Under the pieces are notes generated by a model that was not told where the DNA came from, ran no database searches, and saw only the letters and a list, made by a program, of their open reading frames with translations. From Fibrobacterota bacterium (lineage in GTDB: Bacteria > Fibrobacterota > Chitinivibrionia > Chitinivibrionales > Chitinispirillaceae): DNA of 64,000 nucleotides. Shown piece by piece: positions 42,721 through 52,249 of the stretch (positions are counted from its first letter, which is position 1; each line of letters opens with the position of its first letter). Made by a program: the position numbers and the translations under genes. The stretch spans positions 1-64,000 of the forward strand of contig JAEZKC010000106.1 of NCBI GenBank assembly GCA_023436205.1, read 5' to 3'.

Positions 42721-43817
42721 CGGAGACTGCCTTTGAAAATAGTGTACAACTCAAGTAACGCCCGCTCACGAACCTGCTCGGCAATTCCATTTTCCCCTCG
42801 GGCGATTCGCTCGGCAGTCATCTTTAAAAAAGGTTCCGAAATCTGCTCAATCCATGAAAGATCAGTCTGCAATACATGAAGCCTTTCAGTACGTATTTCA
42901 CAAAAGAGAAACTTTCCTGATTCCTCCAACGCTTTCAGCCTACCTAATATGTCAATCTCCTCCATGGGATAAACCCCTTGAAATTCGATTCTAAGGAGGG
43001 TTGACTCAGGATAAGCCGTCTCAAAAAGAAATTCTGCCGATTTCTGCAGTTCACCAGCTGCAGTTATGGTAATTATACTGCTTTCCCATGAAAGTCCCCC
43101 GGTTTTTACCTGAACGATTTCAGGTAAATCATTCTTTGATTTCAAAGTAACAAGACAACAATTGCCACTGTCCCGCTCCCCGAATCTGGTCTGCTCATGA
43201 GTGCCACTGTAAGCCATCCTGCACCCTGTAGAAGTATCGATTTTGGCGAAAGAGTGCCAGTGGCCCAACGCCACATAATCCAAATCTTTTTGTGCAGTAA
43301 TATCCCGTGGAATCGGAGAGTCCGGATTTTCCATCTCTATCCCCTCAACCGAACCATGAGCAATCGCTATTCTGAAGCCGCTGCTCTTTTCCAGTGGAAT
43401 CCAGGCCATGGGGTTAAGGGCACTTTTTCTCTCTGTAGACGGACAGGGAAAAAGAGTGGCACCTTCCACAACTATTGGTTGGAAATTCTTCAGTATTGTA
43501 ATTTTATCCGATTTTTCCCAGTCCGAATAGTGCCATACCGACCCGGAGCATAGATAATCATGATTGCCGGGCAATACAAAAACAGGAGCATCTGAAGTTT
43601 CCAGAATAGCGATCACCTCTCTGACGGTAAAGGGACTAACGCTGTGATCCTCAAAAGTATCACCTGCCAGAATCACAAGATCCACCCTATTCTCGTTAGC
43701 CAGCTTTATGACTCTCCGAGCCGACCGAAGCCGCTCTTCACGAACTCTTGAACCTGCTCCCTTGAGATGTGCGGCTTTCATGCCTATTTGCCAGTCTGCC
43801 GTATGCAGTATTTTCAT
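42717..43817 (-). CDS. SbcD/Mre11/YhaO-like nuclease
   Basis: A 366-residue calcineurin-type phosphoesterase. Metal-site motifs are ILHTADWQIG, VILAGDTFEDH, LPGNHD, IAHG and ALGHWH. In the first motif the usual DxH is DWQ, a substitution I believe is common in this subgroup. The start is the third of three close Met codons; 37 more codons upstream have no support. It is the nuclease subunit for the ATPase encoded directly downstream, with which it overlaps by three bases. It is divergent from the Fur-family gene. Confidence 0.85.
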   Translation of the reverse strand: MKILHTADWQIGMKAAHLKGAGSRVREERLRSARRVIKLANENRVDLVILAGDTFEDHSVSPFTVREVIAILETSDAPVFVLPGNHDYLCSGSVWHYSDWEKSDKITILKNFQPIVVEGATLFPCPSTERKSALNPMAWIPLEKSSGFRIAIAHGSVEGIEMENPDSPIPRDITAQKDLDYVALGHWHSFAKIDTSTGCRMAYSGTHEQTRFGERDSGNCCLVTLKSKNDLPEIVQVKTGGLSWESSIITITAAGELQKSAEFLFETAYPESTLLRIEFQGVYPMEEIDILGRLKALEESGKFLFCEIRTERLHVLQTDLSWIEQISEPFLKMTAERIARGENGIAEQVRERALLELYTIFKGSLR

Positions 43818-43945
43818 GCGCATTTCCATTGTATTCAGGAAGTTATGCCTAGTGCCACAGTAAGTATAAAAAATAAGGAAGAAGTGGTCAAGCAGATTGG
43901 ATATCCCTTGGATAAATAAGGACGACACACAACTAATTGCGAATG

Positions 43946-43958
43946 GTTTGCAACAAAC
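43946..43958 (+). promoter_or_regulatory. Inverted repeat upstream of the zinc-uptake unit
   Basis: A perfect GTTTG-CAA-CAAAC repeat 25 bases before the start of the Fur-family gene. It is well placed as an operator for autoregulation and for control of the downstream transporter. It does not closely match a Zur box that I know. Confidence 0.4.
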
Positions 43959-43983
43959 TCGGTCATGAGCTATTTTACTCCAA

Positions 43984-44403
43984 ATGAATGCTAAATACAG
44001 AATCGGCCAGCGACATACACCTCAACGCGCCGCCATAGTTGACTACCTGTCCAGGATGACTGCTCCCCTTACTGCTGAGGAGATTCATCGCGAATTACTG
44101 ATTTCTCACCCAAATCTCAATCTTTCCACCGTTTACCGAAATCTGGAAAAGATGGAGGAAGGCGGACTGGTGAATACAGTGCGTTACTCTTTTGATGCCT
44201 CCGCGCGCTATCTTCTATCCTCAAAAAAGCATATTCATCATCTGATCTGCAGAAAATGCCATCGGACCATTCCACTGGATTTTTGCCCTCTGGAATCGGT
44301 TCAGATACAATCACAAAATGCCCAGTTCACTATTGAGGGACATTGCTTTGAAGTATATGGAAGCTGCAAAGAATGTTCTCTAGAAAGCAAGGATCGAAAA
44401 TGA
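43984..44403 (+). CDS. Fur-family regulator (probable Zur)
   Basis: A 139-residue Fur-family repressor. The winged helix is at 5-75 (TPQRAAIVDYL; LTAEEIHREL; LSTVYRNLEKMEEGGLV). A structural Zn site is formed by CRKC (89-92) and CKEC (128-131), and HIHHLIC supplies His for the sensing site. It overlaps the ZnuA-like gene by four bases (ATGA), which points to zinc as the metal sensed. In that case it represses its own operon when zinc is plentiful. Fur, PerR or Mur cannot be excluded from sequence alone. Confidence 0.85.
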   Translation: MNAKYRIGQRHTPQRAAIVDYLSRMTAPLTAEEIHRELLISHPNLNLSTVYRNLEKMEEGGLVNTVRYSFDASARYLLSSKKHIHHLICRKCHRTIPLDFCPLESVQIQSQNAQFTIEGHCFEVYGSCKECSLESKDRK

Positions 44404-45299
44404 AATCTCTCATTTGGTTTCTCTGTACAGGTCTTATCATTTTAGCCGGGTGCAAGTCGGAGGTTAAAAACCAGAAGCAGATTCTCACCTCTTTTTATCC
44501 TTTGTATATTTCTACACTGAATGTTACCGATGGAGTGGAGAATATTTCAATTGTGAATTTGACCTCATCTCAGACTGGTTGTCTTCATGACTATCAGCTC
44601 ACTCCCGGAGATGCAGCCAGACTTGAAAAGGCGTCAGTTCTAGTTATAAACGGCGGAGGAATGGAAACATTTCTGGACAAGACACTTTCCGACAGTTCTT
44701 TACTGGTAATCGATGCCAGCGAGGGAATTGATTTTCTCAAAGGTGAGGAAAATGAGGGTCATGATCCTCTCCATATGCATCAAGAAGAGGAAACAAACGG
44801 GCATGTCTGGGTAAGTATTACGCTTGCCATGAAACAGGTTACCACAATTGCCCGTAAACTTGCAGAATGGGACAGCGCAAATGCTTCACAATACATGAAA
44901 AATGCAGAAATTTACTGTGCGAAACTCAATGAACTCAAGGAAAAAATGCACCAGGAGCTTGCAGACTACCAGGGTCAGTCAATTATCACTTTCCACGAGG
45001 CTTTTCCCTACTTCGCACAGGAATTCGGGTTGAAAATTGCTGCAGTTGTTCAGCAGGAACCGGGAGCAGAGCCGAACGCGGCAGAACTTATGAAAATAAT
45101 CCAAACAACCAAACAGAAAAAAGTAAAGGCGCTCTTCGTCGAACCGCAGTATTCACCTTCAGCGGCACAGACCATCTCACGGGAAACCGGAATAGATGTT
45201 TACACTTTAGACCCGGTCGTAACTGGTCCCCTTGACAAAAATGCTTATCTGAACATAATGGGCGGCAATCTGGAGACATTAAAAAAGGCTCTGAAGTGA
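44400..45299 (+). CDS. znuA: Zinc ABC transporter substrate-binding lipoprotein
   Basis: A 299-residue cluster A-I binding protein with lipobox LAGC (Cys 18). Candidate metal ligands are H63 (CLHDYQL), H135 (NGHVWVS), H199 (ITFHEAFPYF) and D271 (TLDPV). A short His loop, HDPLHMH (121-127), is the zinc-gathering type found in ZnuA. The start overlaps the Fur-family gene. The next gene starts within its stop (GTGA). It would deliver zinc to the ZnuBC importer at the inner membrane. Confidence 0.88.
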   Translation: MKSLIWFLCTGLIILAGCKSEVKNQKQILTSFYPLYISTLNVTDGVENISIVNLTSSQTGCLHDYQLTPGDAARLEKASVLVINGGGMETFLDKTLSDSSLLVIDASEGIDFLKGEENEGHDPLHMHQEEETNGHVWVSITLAMKQVTTIARKLAEWDSANASQYMKNAEIYCAKLNELKEKMHQELADYQGQSIITFHEAFPYFAQEFGLKIAAVVQQEPGAEPNAAELMKIIQTTKQKKVKALFVEPQYSPSAAQTISRETGIDVYTLDPVVTGPLDKNAYLNIMGGNLETLKKALK

Positions 45300-46078
45300 C
45301 TGAAGTACCGGGAATTGCATGCCGCGGATGCTGCACAAAACTTAATGGACTGGGAGTGACCCTCTCCGGGCAGACTATTATAGATAAGGTGAATCTGCAT
45401 TTTCATTGCGGAGAATTTACCATTATAGTAGGTCCCAACGGTGCGGGAAAATCGACTCTTCTTAAGGCAGTAGCCGGCGAGATACCATTTTACGGTGAAA
45501 TTCAATTTCATCGATTCGGCTCCAGCGAAGGAATGAAACCGCGGATTGGATATGTACCCCAGAAACTTCAGTTTGATCTCGCGGCACCTATTACGGTTGA
45601 AGATCTGTTTTCCTTAAGTTTAAGTAATAAGCCCAGATGGCTTTTTGGGGATAAAAAAGCTCGAAAATTGACCGAAGAGGCTTTATCAGCAGTAAACTCA
45701 TTACATTTAGTTGGCAGAAAACTGGGACACCTCTCCGGGGGTGAAATTCAGCGGGTTCTGCTTTCACTGGCCCTCAGTCCAAGACCCGATATTCTTCTGC
45801 TTGATGAACCGGTCAGCGGAGTGGATGCCGGAGGTTTGAATATTTTTTATTCAATGATAAGTGAATTGCGCACCAGGTATGATTTATCAATTGTAATGAT
45901 TTCGCATGACTTGTCTGCAGCGGCCCGTTATGCAGACAGGCTGGTGTTTTTCAACAAAACCGTGCTCACCAGCGGTACGCCGGCAGAGTTTCTCAGAGAT
46001 GAACGGGTAAAGGATTTTTTTGGTACATTAATGCCTGTCGTCAGCGAATCTGTAAGCGGAAACGATCATCACAAATAG
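45296..46078 (+). CDS. znuC: Zinc ABC transporter ATP-binding protein
   Basis: A 260-residue ABC ATPase. Walker A is GPNGAGKST near 48-56, signature LSGGEIQRV, Walker B ILLLDEPVSGVD, and the switch His in MISHDLS. GTG start, overlapping znuA by four bases (GTGA). It powers zinc import with the permease encoded nine bases downstream. The N terminus has a Cys pair (CRGCC) ahead of the domain, which is unusual. Confidence 0.9.
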   Translation: MTEVPGIACRGCCTKLNGLGVTLSGQTIIDKVNLHFHCGEFTIIVGPNGAGKSTLLKAVAGEIPFYGEIQFHRFGSSEGMKPRIGYVPQKLQFDLAAPITVEDLFSLSLSNKPRWLFGDKKARKLTEEALSAVNSLHLVGRKLGHLSGGEIQRVLLSLALSPRPDILLLDEPVSGVDAGGLNIFYSMISELRTRYDLSIVMISHDLSAAARYADRLVFFNKTVLTSGTPAEFLRDERVKDFFGTLMPVVSESVSGNDHHK

Positions 46079-46086
46079 GATTCTGA

Positions 46087-46941
46087 ATGGAACTTTGGTA
46101 TTCACTGTGCGGTCAGCTGCCTTTTGAATGGGCTGATTATAAATTCATGCAAAATGCACTTCTTGCAGTCATTCTTATTTCACCACTGTTTGCCCTGCCG
46201 GGATGTCTGGTTGTAAATAATCAGATGTCATTTTTTTCAGAAGCCATAGGTCATGCAGCCTTAACCGGTGTGGCGATAGGCGCAATAGCCGGTGTTGTTC
46301 AGCCACTTCCATCCATGATAGTTTTCGCTGCAGCTCTCGCCTTCATAATTTCACTATTGAGAAAGTATAACCCATCCTCCACAGACACCATTATTGGTCT
46401 AGTCATGGCAGGATCTGTTGCTCTTGGAGTTGTAATTTTATCAAGACAGGGAGGGTTTAACCGCTACTCCCGATATCTGGTGGGAGACCTTCTCAGCGTC
46501 TCCAGCGGTGATTTGGCAGCAATCTTTACAGCACTTGTATTCGTGCTTACGGTATGGGTCCTCTTTTTCAACCGGCTTTTTTTAATCAGTTTCAACAGTA
46601 CCGTAGCCCGAAGCAGAGGATTGAATACCTGGGGATATGAGCTGTTCTTTTCAATAATGACTGCGGTAATAGTCACTCTGGCGGTCCAGTGGATAGGAAT
46701 ACTTGTGATAAATTCGTTACTGATTCTTCCGGCAGCTGCAGCAAGGAACTTGGCAAATAATCTGCGGCAGTACAGTTTTTTTTCCACAGTAATTGCACTT
46801 GTATCTTCCTTAAGCGGACTAATTCTCTCTTATTACCTTGAAACGGCTACCGGTGCCACAATAGTTCTGGTAGTGCTTGCGTTTTATGCGCTATCTCTTC
46901 TAAAACCGCATGTATTTATTAAAGGAAATTCTGCCCTGTAA
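46087..46941 (+). CDS. znuB: Zinc ABC transporter permease
   Basis: A 284-residue ABC-3 family permease with about eight transmembrane helices. FFSEAIGHAALTGVAIG and VQWIGILVINSLLILPAAAARN are the family's conserved segments. It is the last gene of the fur-znuACB unit, eight bases after znuC. A hairpin overlaps its stop codon, suggesting the operon ends here. Confidence 0.9.
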   Translation: MELWYSLCGQLPFEWADYKFMQNALLAVILISPLFALPGCLVVNNQMSFFSEAIGHAALTGVAIGAIAGVVQPLPSMIVFAAALAFIISLLRKYNPSSTDTIIGLVMAGSVALGVVILSRQGGFNRYSRYLVGDLLSVSSGDLAAIFTALVFVLTVWVLFFNRLFLISFNSTVARSRGLNTWGYELFFSIMTAVIVTLAVQWIGILVINSLLILPAAAARNLANNLRQYSFFSTVIALVSSLSGLILSYYLETATGATIVLVVLAFYALSLLKPHVFIKGNSAL

Positions 46942-46957
46942 AAACTGCCAGGGCAGA
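46930..46957 (+). terminator. Hairpin overlapping the znuB stop
   Basis: A nine-base stem, TCTGCCCTG / CAGGGCAGA, with the stop codon in its ten-base loop. No strong T run follows on the plus strand; on the minus strand a T-rich stretch follows, so it may also serve the convergent lipoprotein gene. Confidence 0.5.
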
Positions 46958-46967
46958 GAGGTATACT

Positions 46968-47159
46968 TTAAGGATTGACAGCTGTATCACCGGGCTGCAT
47001 CGTTGTATCGGCTGTGTCTGCCGGAGGAACTACGGCGGTGTCGCCGGTGGTGCCACCCTGGGGAGGAGTTCCCGGAGCCTGCTGTTTCTGAGAGGGACAG
47101 CCGTATATAAGAAAAGCCAAACCCAGAACGGCTATCATAGTTTTCAGTTTTTTAGTCAT
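46968..47159 (-). CDS. Small Pro/Thr-rich lipoprotein
   Basis: A 63-residue protein. The start is set by AGGAGGTCAAC directly before the ATG; the open frame extends 21 codons further without support. The signal peptide ends at lipobox LIYGC (about Cys 21). The mature part is a low-complexity tail rich in Pro, Thr, Gly and Asp (TADTTMQPGDTAVNP), with TGDTAVVPPADT repeated loosely. It is probably a surface-exposed or periplasmic tethered tail. It follows the DUF362 gene by 19 bases. Confidence 0.6.
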   Translation of the reverse strand: MTKKLKTMIAVLGLAFLIYGCPSQKQQAPGTPPQGGTTGDTAVVPPADTADTTMQPGDTAVNP

Positions 47160-47178
47160 GTTGACCTCCTGTAGTGCA

Positions 47179-48045
47179 TTAGCTGTTCGCGTACCTATTG
47201 AAAATTTCCTTTGCTTTTTCAAGCGAAATACCGGAAATTTCTATTTTTTCCAGATTGCTCTGGCCTAACCCCAGATTGGCTGCTTGTTCTATGTGGGAAA
47301 CGTTATCTTTCCCCAGGATAAGAGCCCCGATTTTATCCACCGCGACAAAGTCCCTGCCTGCAATTACCAACTCGGAATCAAAGGTTTTTCCTCCAATAGG
47401 CCCGGTACCGATCATTGCGGGATGCCCGTTAATGATCCCCAACTGCACTGGAAATCGTTGCAGCATGGCGGCAATAAATCCGTGCAGATCATTAAAAAAT
47501 GTCTCCTGGGAATGCTCGTACTTCCACCGGGGATGGCCGTAATAATCGGCGGCGGGAAAAGACATGGCAATGTTCTTCATTGTGAGAGTAACTTCGGCTC
47601 TTTTGTGCACTTTGTGCTGGGCAAGGGAAATAATGGTATCAAACGAGAGTATGTGAGGATTTATGACCACTTCCCTTGCGGGGCCGTATGAAAGATGCAT
47701 GTTTTCAAAAGGACCCCTGTTGTGATCAAAAAATTCCACATCCTCTTCGGAAATAACTTTGTTGATTCCCAGATATTCGAAAATCTGGTCAGTTTCTCCT
47801 GCACCAGATCCCCCGGTAACAGTGATTTTATAGGGACGATAACGCTTTATCATTTTAATAAGGGATCTGACCGTGTCTGCCTGAGTGCAGGCAGTTAGAT
47901 TATCGGGAGAGGCCCAGGTTTCGTTGGGCTTTATGGCCACATTTCGATCATAAAAGAGATCAGACAAATCACCTAAAAGTTCAAATGCCTGAGCCAGACC
48001 TTTGGTGATCTGGGCATGATGTGCAATTGCAACATTACTCTTCAT
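47179..48045 (-). CDS. DUF362 domain protein without ferredoxin domain
   Basis: A 288-residue DUF362 protein (NVAIKPNETWASPDNLTACT; KITVTGGSGAGETDQIFEYL; HPAMIGTGPIGGKTFDSELV; DFVAVDKIGALILG). It lacks the C-terminal 4Fe-4S region of the protein at 25196, so it is a plain version of the family. The domain occurs beside iron-sulfur proteins and in anaerobes; its reaction is unknown. It and the lipoprotein form a small minus-strand pair. Confidence 0.8.
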   Translation of the reverse strand: MKSNVAIAHHAQITKGLAQAFELLGDLSDLFYDRNVAIKPNETWASPDNLTACTQADTVRSLIKMIKRYRPYKITVTGGSGAGETDQIFEYLGINKVISEEDVEFFDHNRGPFENMHLSYGPAREVVINPHILSFDTIISLAQHKVHKRAEVTLTMKNIAMSFPAADYYGHPRWKYEHSQETFFNDLHGFIAAMLQRFPVQLGIINGHPAMIGTGPIGGKTFDSELVIAGRDFVAVDKIGALILGKDNVSHIEQAANLGLGQSNLEKIEISGISLEKAKEIFNRYANS

Positions 48046-48132
48046 CTAAAAATGTTCCTGAGGAGTTGAATTTCACTCTATACCCAAAAAGTAATCAAAA
48101 GAAGTGCCATTTCCAGAGCTGATAGGCGGGAT

Positions 48133-50148
48133 TTATCGTATTAATTGTGTCTTGGGAATGGAATCGAAGATTCCCCTTATGTCACTACCTCTAAATACCC
48201 AGGCCTGCACATAGCCGCGAAAATCCAGGGTCATGTAGGGCTTGACGGATTCTGGAAATGGAAGCTGAGATTGAGTGATTCCCATACGGTTTAGAAGATA
48301 ATAATCGTGCTCTCCATAAGTAAATACTTTGGCGGTATCGGTGAGAATTATGGGGATGTTGGGTTTTCTTCTGAACCAGTCACCCATGTAGTTGCTATAC
48401 AGGCGAATTTGGCTTGCATCCTCTCCCTTTTCTTTGTACATGTCCACAAGGCGTCTTCCTGCCAGTGATACCTCTTCTCCCCATCCCATACCCCATGGGT
48501 TTAGCTGTCCTCTGGAGGGATTTTTCATATAACTTTCCGAATAAGAAAGCCACCAGGGACGAAACGAGGCCGCTATAGGGCGAAAAGGGAAAACCTCCGC
48601 AAATATCAGTACTAAAATAATTACGTATAGAAAATTTTTCCTCTTTGTAGACAGAACCTTTATTGTTCGTAAGAAGTCAGAAGCGGTAATTAAAAGGAAA
48701 GCAAGTAGAAAGAGATTTAAATATCTTGCGCCAATTGGTATTTGGAAAATACCATACAAGGCGGGTATCAGCAGAATCAAAATTAACGTGTAATGCTTAG
48801 TCGTTTCTATCTGCTCAGTACTGAAGTCTACTGCCCTTTTATCATAAAACTTCAATATCGAAAGGAATATAACCACAAGAAGCCAGACTGTGGGGATAGC
48901 AGAAAAAAAGACAGCATACGCATAACCGATGAAATGAAGTATATGTTCAAATCCAGAAGCAGCCTCAAAATGCACTGCGGCTGAGTTAAACAAAAGGGTT
49001 GGAATATAATGACCTGCTGGAATCGGAAAATACGGATAGAGATATGCCTTAATGAATAACGATGAACCGATACCCAGAAGAACGGCAACCAGCATCACGG
49101 TTCCACAAGCTCTCGATGAGTTTTTATGAAGAAAATCACGAAAACCTGGTATACCGCTTCGTATATAATGCAGCACAAGGCCACTTATGGAGCAAAACAG
49201 GCCTGTAAGTATTACCATGCTTGTGATATACAGAGGTAGATATAAAACGTCAATCCATGTTCCCGCTTCAGCGCTCGAGGTCTGCTTCAGACTTCGAAGA
49301 ACAGGCCAGAATGCATTTGTCATAGGAGCGAGTATAGAAACAGGGCTGTAAGAAGGCATTGTCCCCTTTCTAACTGCACTCATTATAATAAAAGAAAGTG
49401 TGAACACGCCTGACGCAAGAAAAGTTCCGCCTGCAGAATATATGAATGCGGAAACGGCTACATTTCTGCCCTTTTGTTCCTTAAGAGAATAATGAAATCC
49501 TGCCCAGAAAATCGCAATCCACAATAATGGAGAGGCGATTAGTTTTTCCTGACTGGCTAAGGCAAGGAGAACTATACTTACAATAAATCTGGCTTTTGAT
49601 TTCAAGTTTTGATCAAGTAGTAATATGATGGCCAAACACCCCAGCATCATTGAAAAGGCATCGTAGTTAAATACTTTCAACGCAAGAAGGACAACGGGGA
49701 AAATACTCATCAGACAAAAAATGAATAGTGTCGAATATTTATCGGACTTTTCAATTGTCCGTGTCAGATGTGTGGAAATAAGTATCATTATGAATAAGGT
49801 TATAAACCAGTGTAGAATCTTCGCAATCATGACAAGAATATCTTTGGTAAAGCCTGTGGTAGAAGAAACTACCGCCATAGGGATCCCAATAAAGAGGTCA
49901 GTCGTTCTGAAAGCAGTCAATTTCCACTGAAACAGAGAATTATTTAGAATATCAACAGGCTCAAAACAGATGTATGTTTCATCACATGTAGCGATGCTTA
50001 CAATGTCAGTAATAGAAAACAGTAAAACAGGAGCTGCAACCAAGACTACTGAAATGCTTTTTAAAACGCTCCATCCTGTTTTGATAAAAAAGGTAACCAT
50101 AATAGCAAGAGCGAAAATTAAGGCAGCGAGTTCAACCGGACTATTCAT
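48133..50148 (-). CDS. Polytopic membrane protein, GT-C-like
   Basis: A 671-residue protein with about 11-13 transmembrane helices and a soluble C-terminal 150 residues. An acid pair D56-E57 in the first external loop (ATCDETYICFEP) is the feature shared by GT-C sugar transferases that use polyprenyl-phosphate sugars. The soluble tail has SLAGRRLVDMYKEKGED and DYYLLNRMGITQ. It overlaps the LPG-synthase-type gene by one base (TAATG). Role in adding sugars to a surface glycan is inferred from the fold and the neighbours; the family is not certain. Confidence 0.55.
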   Translation of the reverse strand: MNSPVELAALIFALAIMVTFFIKTGWSVLKSISVVLVAAPVLLFSITDIVSIATCDETYICFEPVDILNNSLFQWKLTAFRTTDLFIGIPMAVVSSTTGFTKDILVMIAKILHWFITLFIMILISTHLTRTIEKSDKYSTLFIFCLMSIFPVVLLALKVFNYDAFSMMLGCLAIILLLDQNLKSKARFIVSIVLLALASQEKLIASPLLWIAIFWAGFHYSLKEQKGRNVAVSAFIYSAGGTFLASGVFTLSFIIMSAVRKGTMPSYSPVSILAPMTNAFWPVLRSLKQTSSAEAGTWIDVLYLPLYITSMVILTGLFCSISGLVLHYIRSGIPGFRDFLHKNSSRACGTVMLVAVLLGIGSSLFIKAYLYPYFPIPAGHYIPTLLFNSAAVHFEAASGFEHILHFIGYAYAVFFSAIPTVWLLVVIFLSILKFYDKRAVDFSTEQIETTKHYTLILILLIPALYGIFQIPIGARYLNLFLLAFLLITASDFLRTIKVLSTKRKNFLYVIILVLIFAEVFPFRPIAASFRPWWLSYSESYMKNPSRGQLNPWGMGWGEEVSLAGRRLVDMYKEKGEDASQIRLYSNYMGDWFRRKPNIPIILTDTAKVFTYGEHDYYLLNRMGITQSQLPFPESVKPYMTLDFRGYVQAWVFRGSDIRGIFDSIPKTQLIR

Positions 50149-51143
50149 TATAAGGTTGCCTTTTGGGATTTTGAAATATGAATATTTGCTATTAGTGAGA
50201 AAAAGCCTCCCAGAAAAACCCCGATTAGCACCGTATTAAGCATTATCAGAATTGAAACGAGTAAAGACGCTTCCGGTGTAAAGCCATACAATTCTTTGAG
50301 GAAAAAGATAAGTCCCATTTCTCTTGCGCCAAAACCACAAAAAGTAATCGGAAGGGCATGGATAAGTGCAAGGAAGGGAATTATCCAAAATGCTGCACTT
50401 ACTGGAAAATTGAGATTAGTACTGACAAGAATAAAATACAAGGATCCCACATTAGCGAGCTGAATAAACAGAGAATATGTCCACAAATGCACTTTAGAAA
50501 AAGTTGATTCGTTATTGAACTCTTCAATTGTATTCCAGAACTGAATGTATAATCGTGCTATTGGGCCTGCTCTTCTCTCTGGTTTTACAAATTTATCTAT
50601 GAACTCCTTAAAGTAAAAATGCATTTTTGTGAAAAAGAAAATATAGGCAGCTGATATGACAATTGAAACCAGAAGTATTCCCCATTGAACACTATAATTT
50701 TTCAAACGGGGCTCTAAAACGAAAGCTATGGATGCAACCGGTATCAATGAAATGTAATAAACCAGCTTGGTAATGGCCATAGAATAGGCAATTCGACTTT
50801 TGGAATCGACTTTCTTGCTGAACAGATACCAGCTCACCCCTCCTCCCAATAGTTCACTTGGGATTGCCAAAGAATAGAAGGTGGAAATGAGATGTATTTT
50901 ATAAACGGAGAAGGTACTAATGGAAGGGCCAAGTTGGTACTTAAGCTGGCGTGCCACGAAAAACCTGTATACCAGCCCGAAAATAGCTGATACTGCCAGT
51001 AAAGCCCATGTCTTCCCTGTAAAATGTTGGATTTGGCATTTCAATTGGGAATAGTTGATTTGTGTTGATAGTAAATAGGCCAATATTCCCAGACTTATCG
51101 TAAGGCTGAGTACATATAGAATTTTTGGCCTTAACGAGTTCAT
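50148..51143 (-). CDS. LPG-synthase-type (UPF0104/AglD-like) membrane protein
   Basis: A 331-residue protein with about eight transmembrane helices, matching the membrane domain of lysylphosphatidylglycerol synthase and AglD-type proteins (ELLGGGVSWYLFSKK; ITFCGFGAREMGLIFFL; LVSILIMLNTVLIGVFLG). Family members are often found in glycan clusters, where they may move or transfer lipid-linked sugars. It overlaps both neighbours by one to four bases, so it is inside a tight operon. Specific substrate unknown. Confidence 0.7.
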   Translation of the reverse strand: MNSLRPKILYVLSLTISLGILAYLLSTQINYSQLKCQIQHFTGKTWALLAVSAIFGLVYRFFVARQLKYQLGPSISTFSVYKIHLISTFYSLAIPSELLGGGVSWYLFSKKVDSKSRIAYSMAITKLVYYISLIPVASIAFVLEPRLKNYSVQWGILLVSIVISAAYIFFFTKMHFYFKEFIDKFVKPERRAGPIARLYIQFWNTIEEFNNESTFSKVHLWTYSLFIQLANVGSLYFILVSTNLNFPVSAAFWIIPFLALIHALPITFCGFGAREMGLIFFLKELYGFTPEASLLVSILIMLNTVLIGVFLGGFFSLIANIHISKSQKATL

Positions 51144-52249
51144 ACCTGTATAGCAACCTTATTGTAAACATCTAAATAGTTTAGAACACTGCCAGTGTTT
51201 AATTTGGACTTATAGTATTTTCGACAAAAACGGGCTGCTTTTTCTCTCTCTTTCTGATCTGTAATAATTTGAAAGAGAGAATCACTGAATCCGGATATGG
51301 AAAAATCCTGTATCGCGTGAGAATAACCCTCCGTTTTGAGGTCAGTCAGCCCCCCGGTAGAAAAACAAACGAATGGCTTCCCCATCATAAGAGCAGCCGT
51401 ATTCGCTACACCAAATCCTTCTCGTAAGGAAGTGCAAACCACGACATCTGCAGCATATAGATAATCCAAATAATCAGTTTTTACCCCAGGCAGTTTGACA
51501 TTGTCTTCTAATCCTAATTCCCGAATTCTTTTTTTTATTCGATCCCATTCAGGGCCATCACCAAGGAGAAGCGCTCGAAACTCAACTCGTGCTCTAGTTT
51601 TCAATTCCGAGAGAATAGACAGAAGTTCATCATACCCTTTTTCCTTATAAAAACGGGCAACTCGGACAATTAAAGGAAAGCCCTTAAATTCATCCTTTAT
51701 TTGTCTTTGGAAACTCTTAGGGATTGAAACAAGATTCAATTTGATGGAATGAATTTTTTCTTTATTGACTCCAGCTTTTTTCAATTCAGTCGCATTCTGT
51801 TCTACAACAGCAATATAGTAGGTAACTGCGTTTTTAAGAAGGGCAGTTCCATAGTATTCAAAAAGAGAAACCTGTTCTTTCAAATTGTATAACGTTGTGA
51901 GCAGAGGAAGTTTATAAAACCTGCCCAGTTTGAGAAATCCTGAAATCAAAAGAGAAAAGAACAAGTGAGCATGAATAATATCGGGCTTAATGGTACGTAT
52001 CAGACGTAAAATCCGTATCCACGGTTGAGGAGTAAGGTACATTGATTTTCTTTGAGACGCAAAATAAAGATTACCTTTGAACGCCTTAAGAAACTGATTT
52101 TTGAAATTTGTAGTCTCTTCATTGTGAAGACTTATGCAAAAATGCTCCACCTCTTCTATACCTGGGGGGATGTCCAGCAGCATTGATTGGGCGCCGCCAA
52201 CCCCTATACTGTCAATTACATGCAAAACTCGAATGCGTTTGTGAAACAT
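51140..52249 (-). CDS. Glycosyltransferase family 4 protein
   Basis: A 369-residue GT-B enzyme. VLHVIDSIGVGGAQSMLLDI opens the acceptor domain; VRVARFYKEKGYDELL and LLGDGPEWDRI form the donor domain, followed by SLREGFGVANTAALMMGKPF. The usual second Glu of the E-x7-E motif is not present, which is uncommon but seen in some GT4. I start at MFHKRIRVLH, where the ATG overlaps the previous stop (TGATG); a start 14 codons upstream is possible. It overlaps the next gene by four bases. A surface polysaccharide transferase is likely. Confidence 0.75.
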   Translation of the reverse strand: MFHKRIRVLHVIDSIGVGGAQSMLLDIPPGIEEVEHFCISLHNEETTNFKNQFLKAFKGNLYFASQRKSMYLTPQPWIRILRLIRTIKPDIIHAHLFFSLLISGFLKLGRFYKLPLLTTLYNLKEQVSLFEYYGTALLKNAVTYYIAVVEQNATELKKAGVNKEKIHSIKLNLVSIPKSFQRQIKDEFKGFPLIVRVARFYKEKGYDELLSILSELKTRARVEFRALLLGDGPEWDRIKKRIRELGLEDNVKLPGVKTDYLDYLYAADVVVCTSLREGFGVANTAALMMGKPFVCFSTGGLTDLKTEGYSHAIQDFSISGFSDSLFQIITDQKEREKAARFCRKYYKSKLNTGSVLNYLDVYNKVAIQV

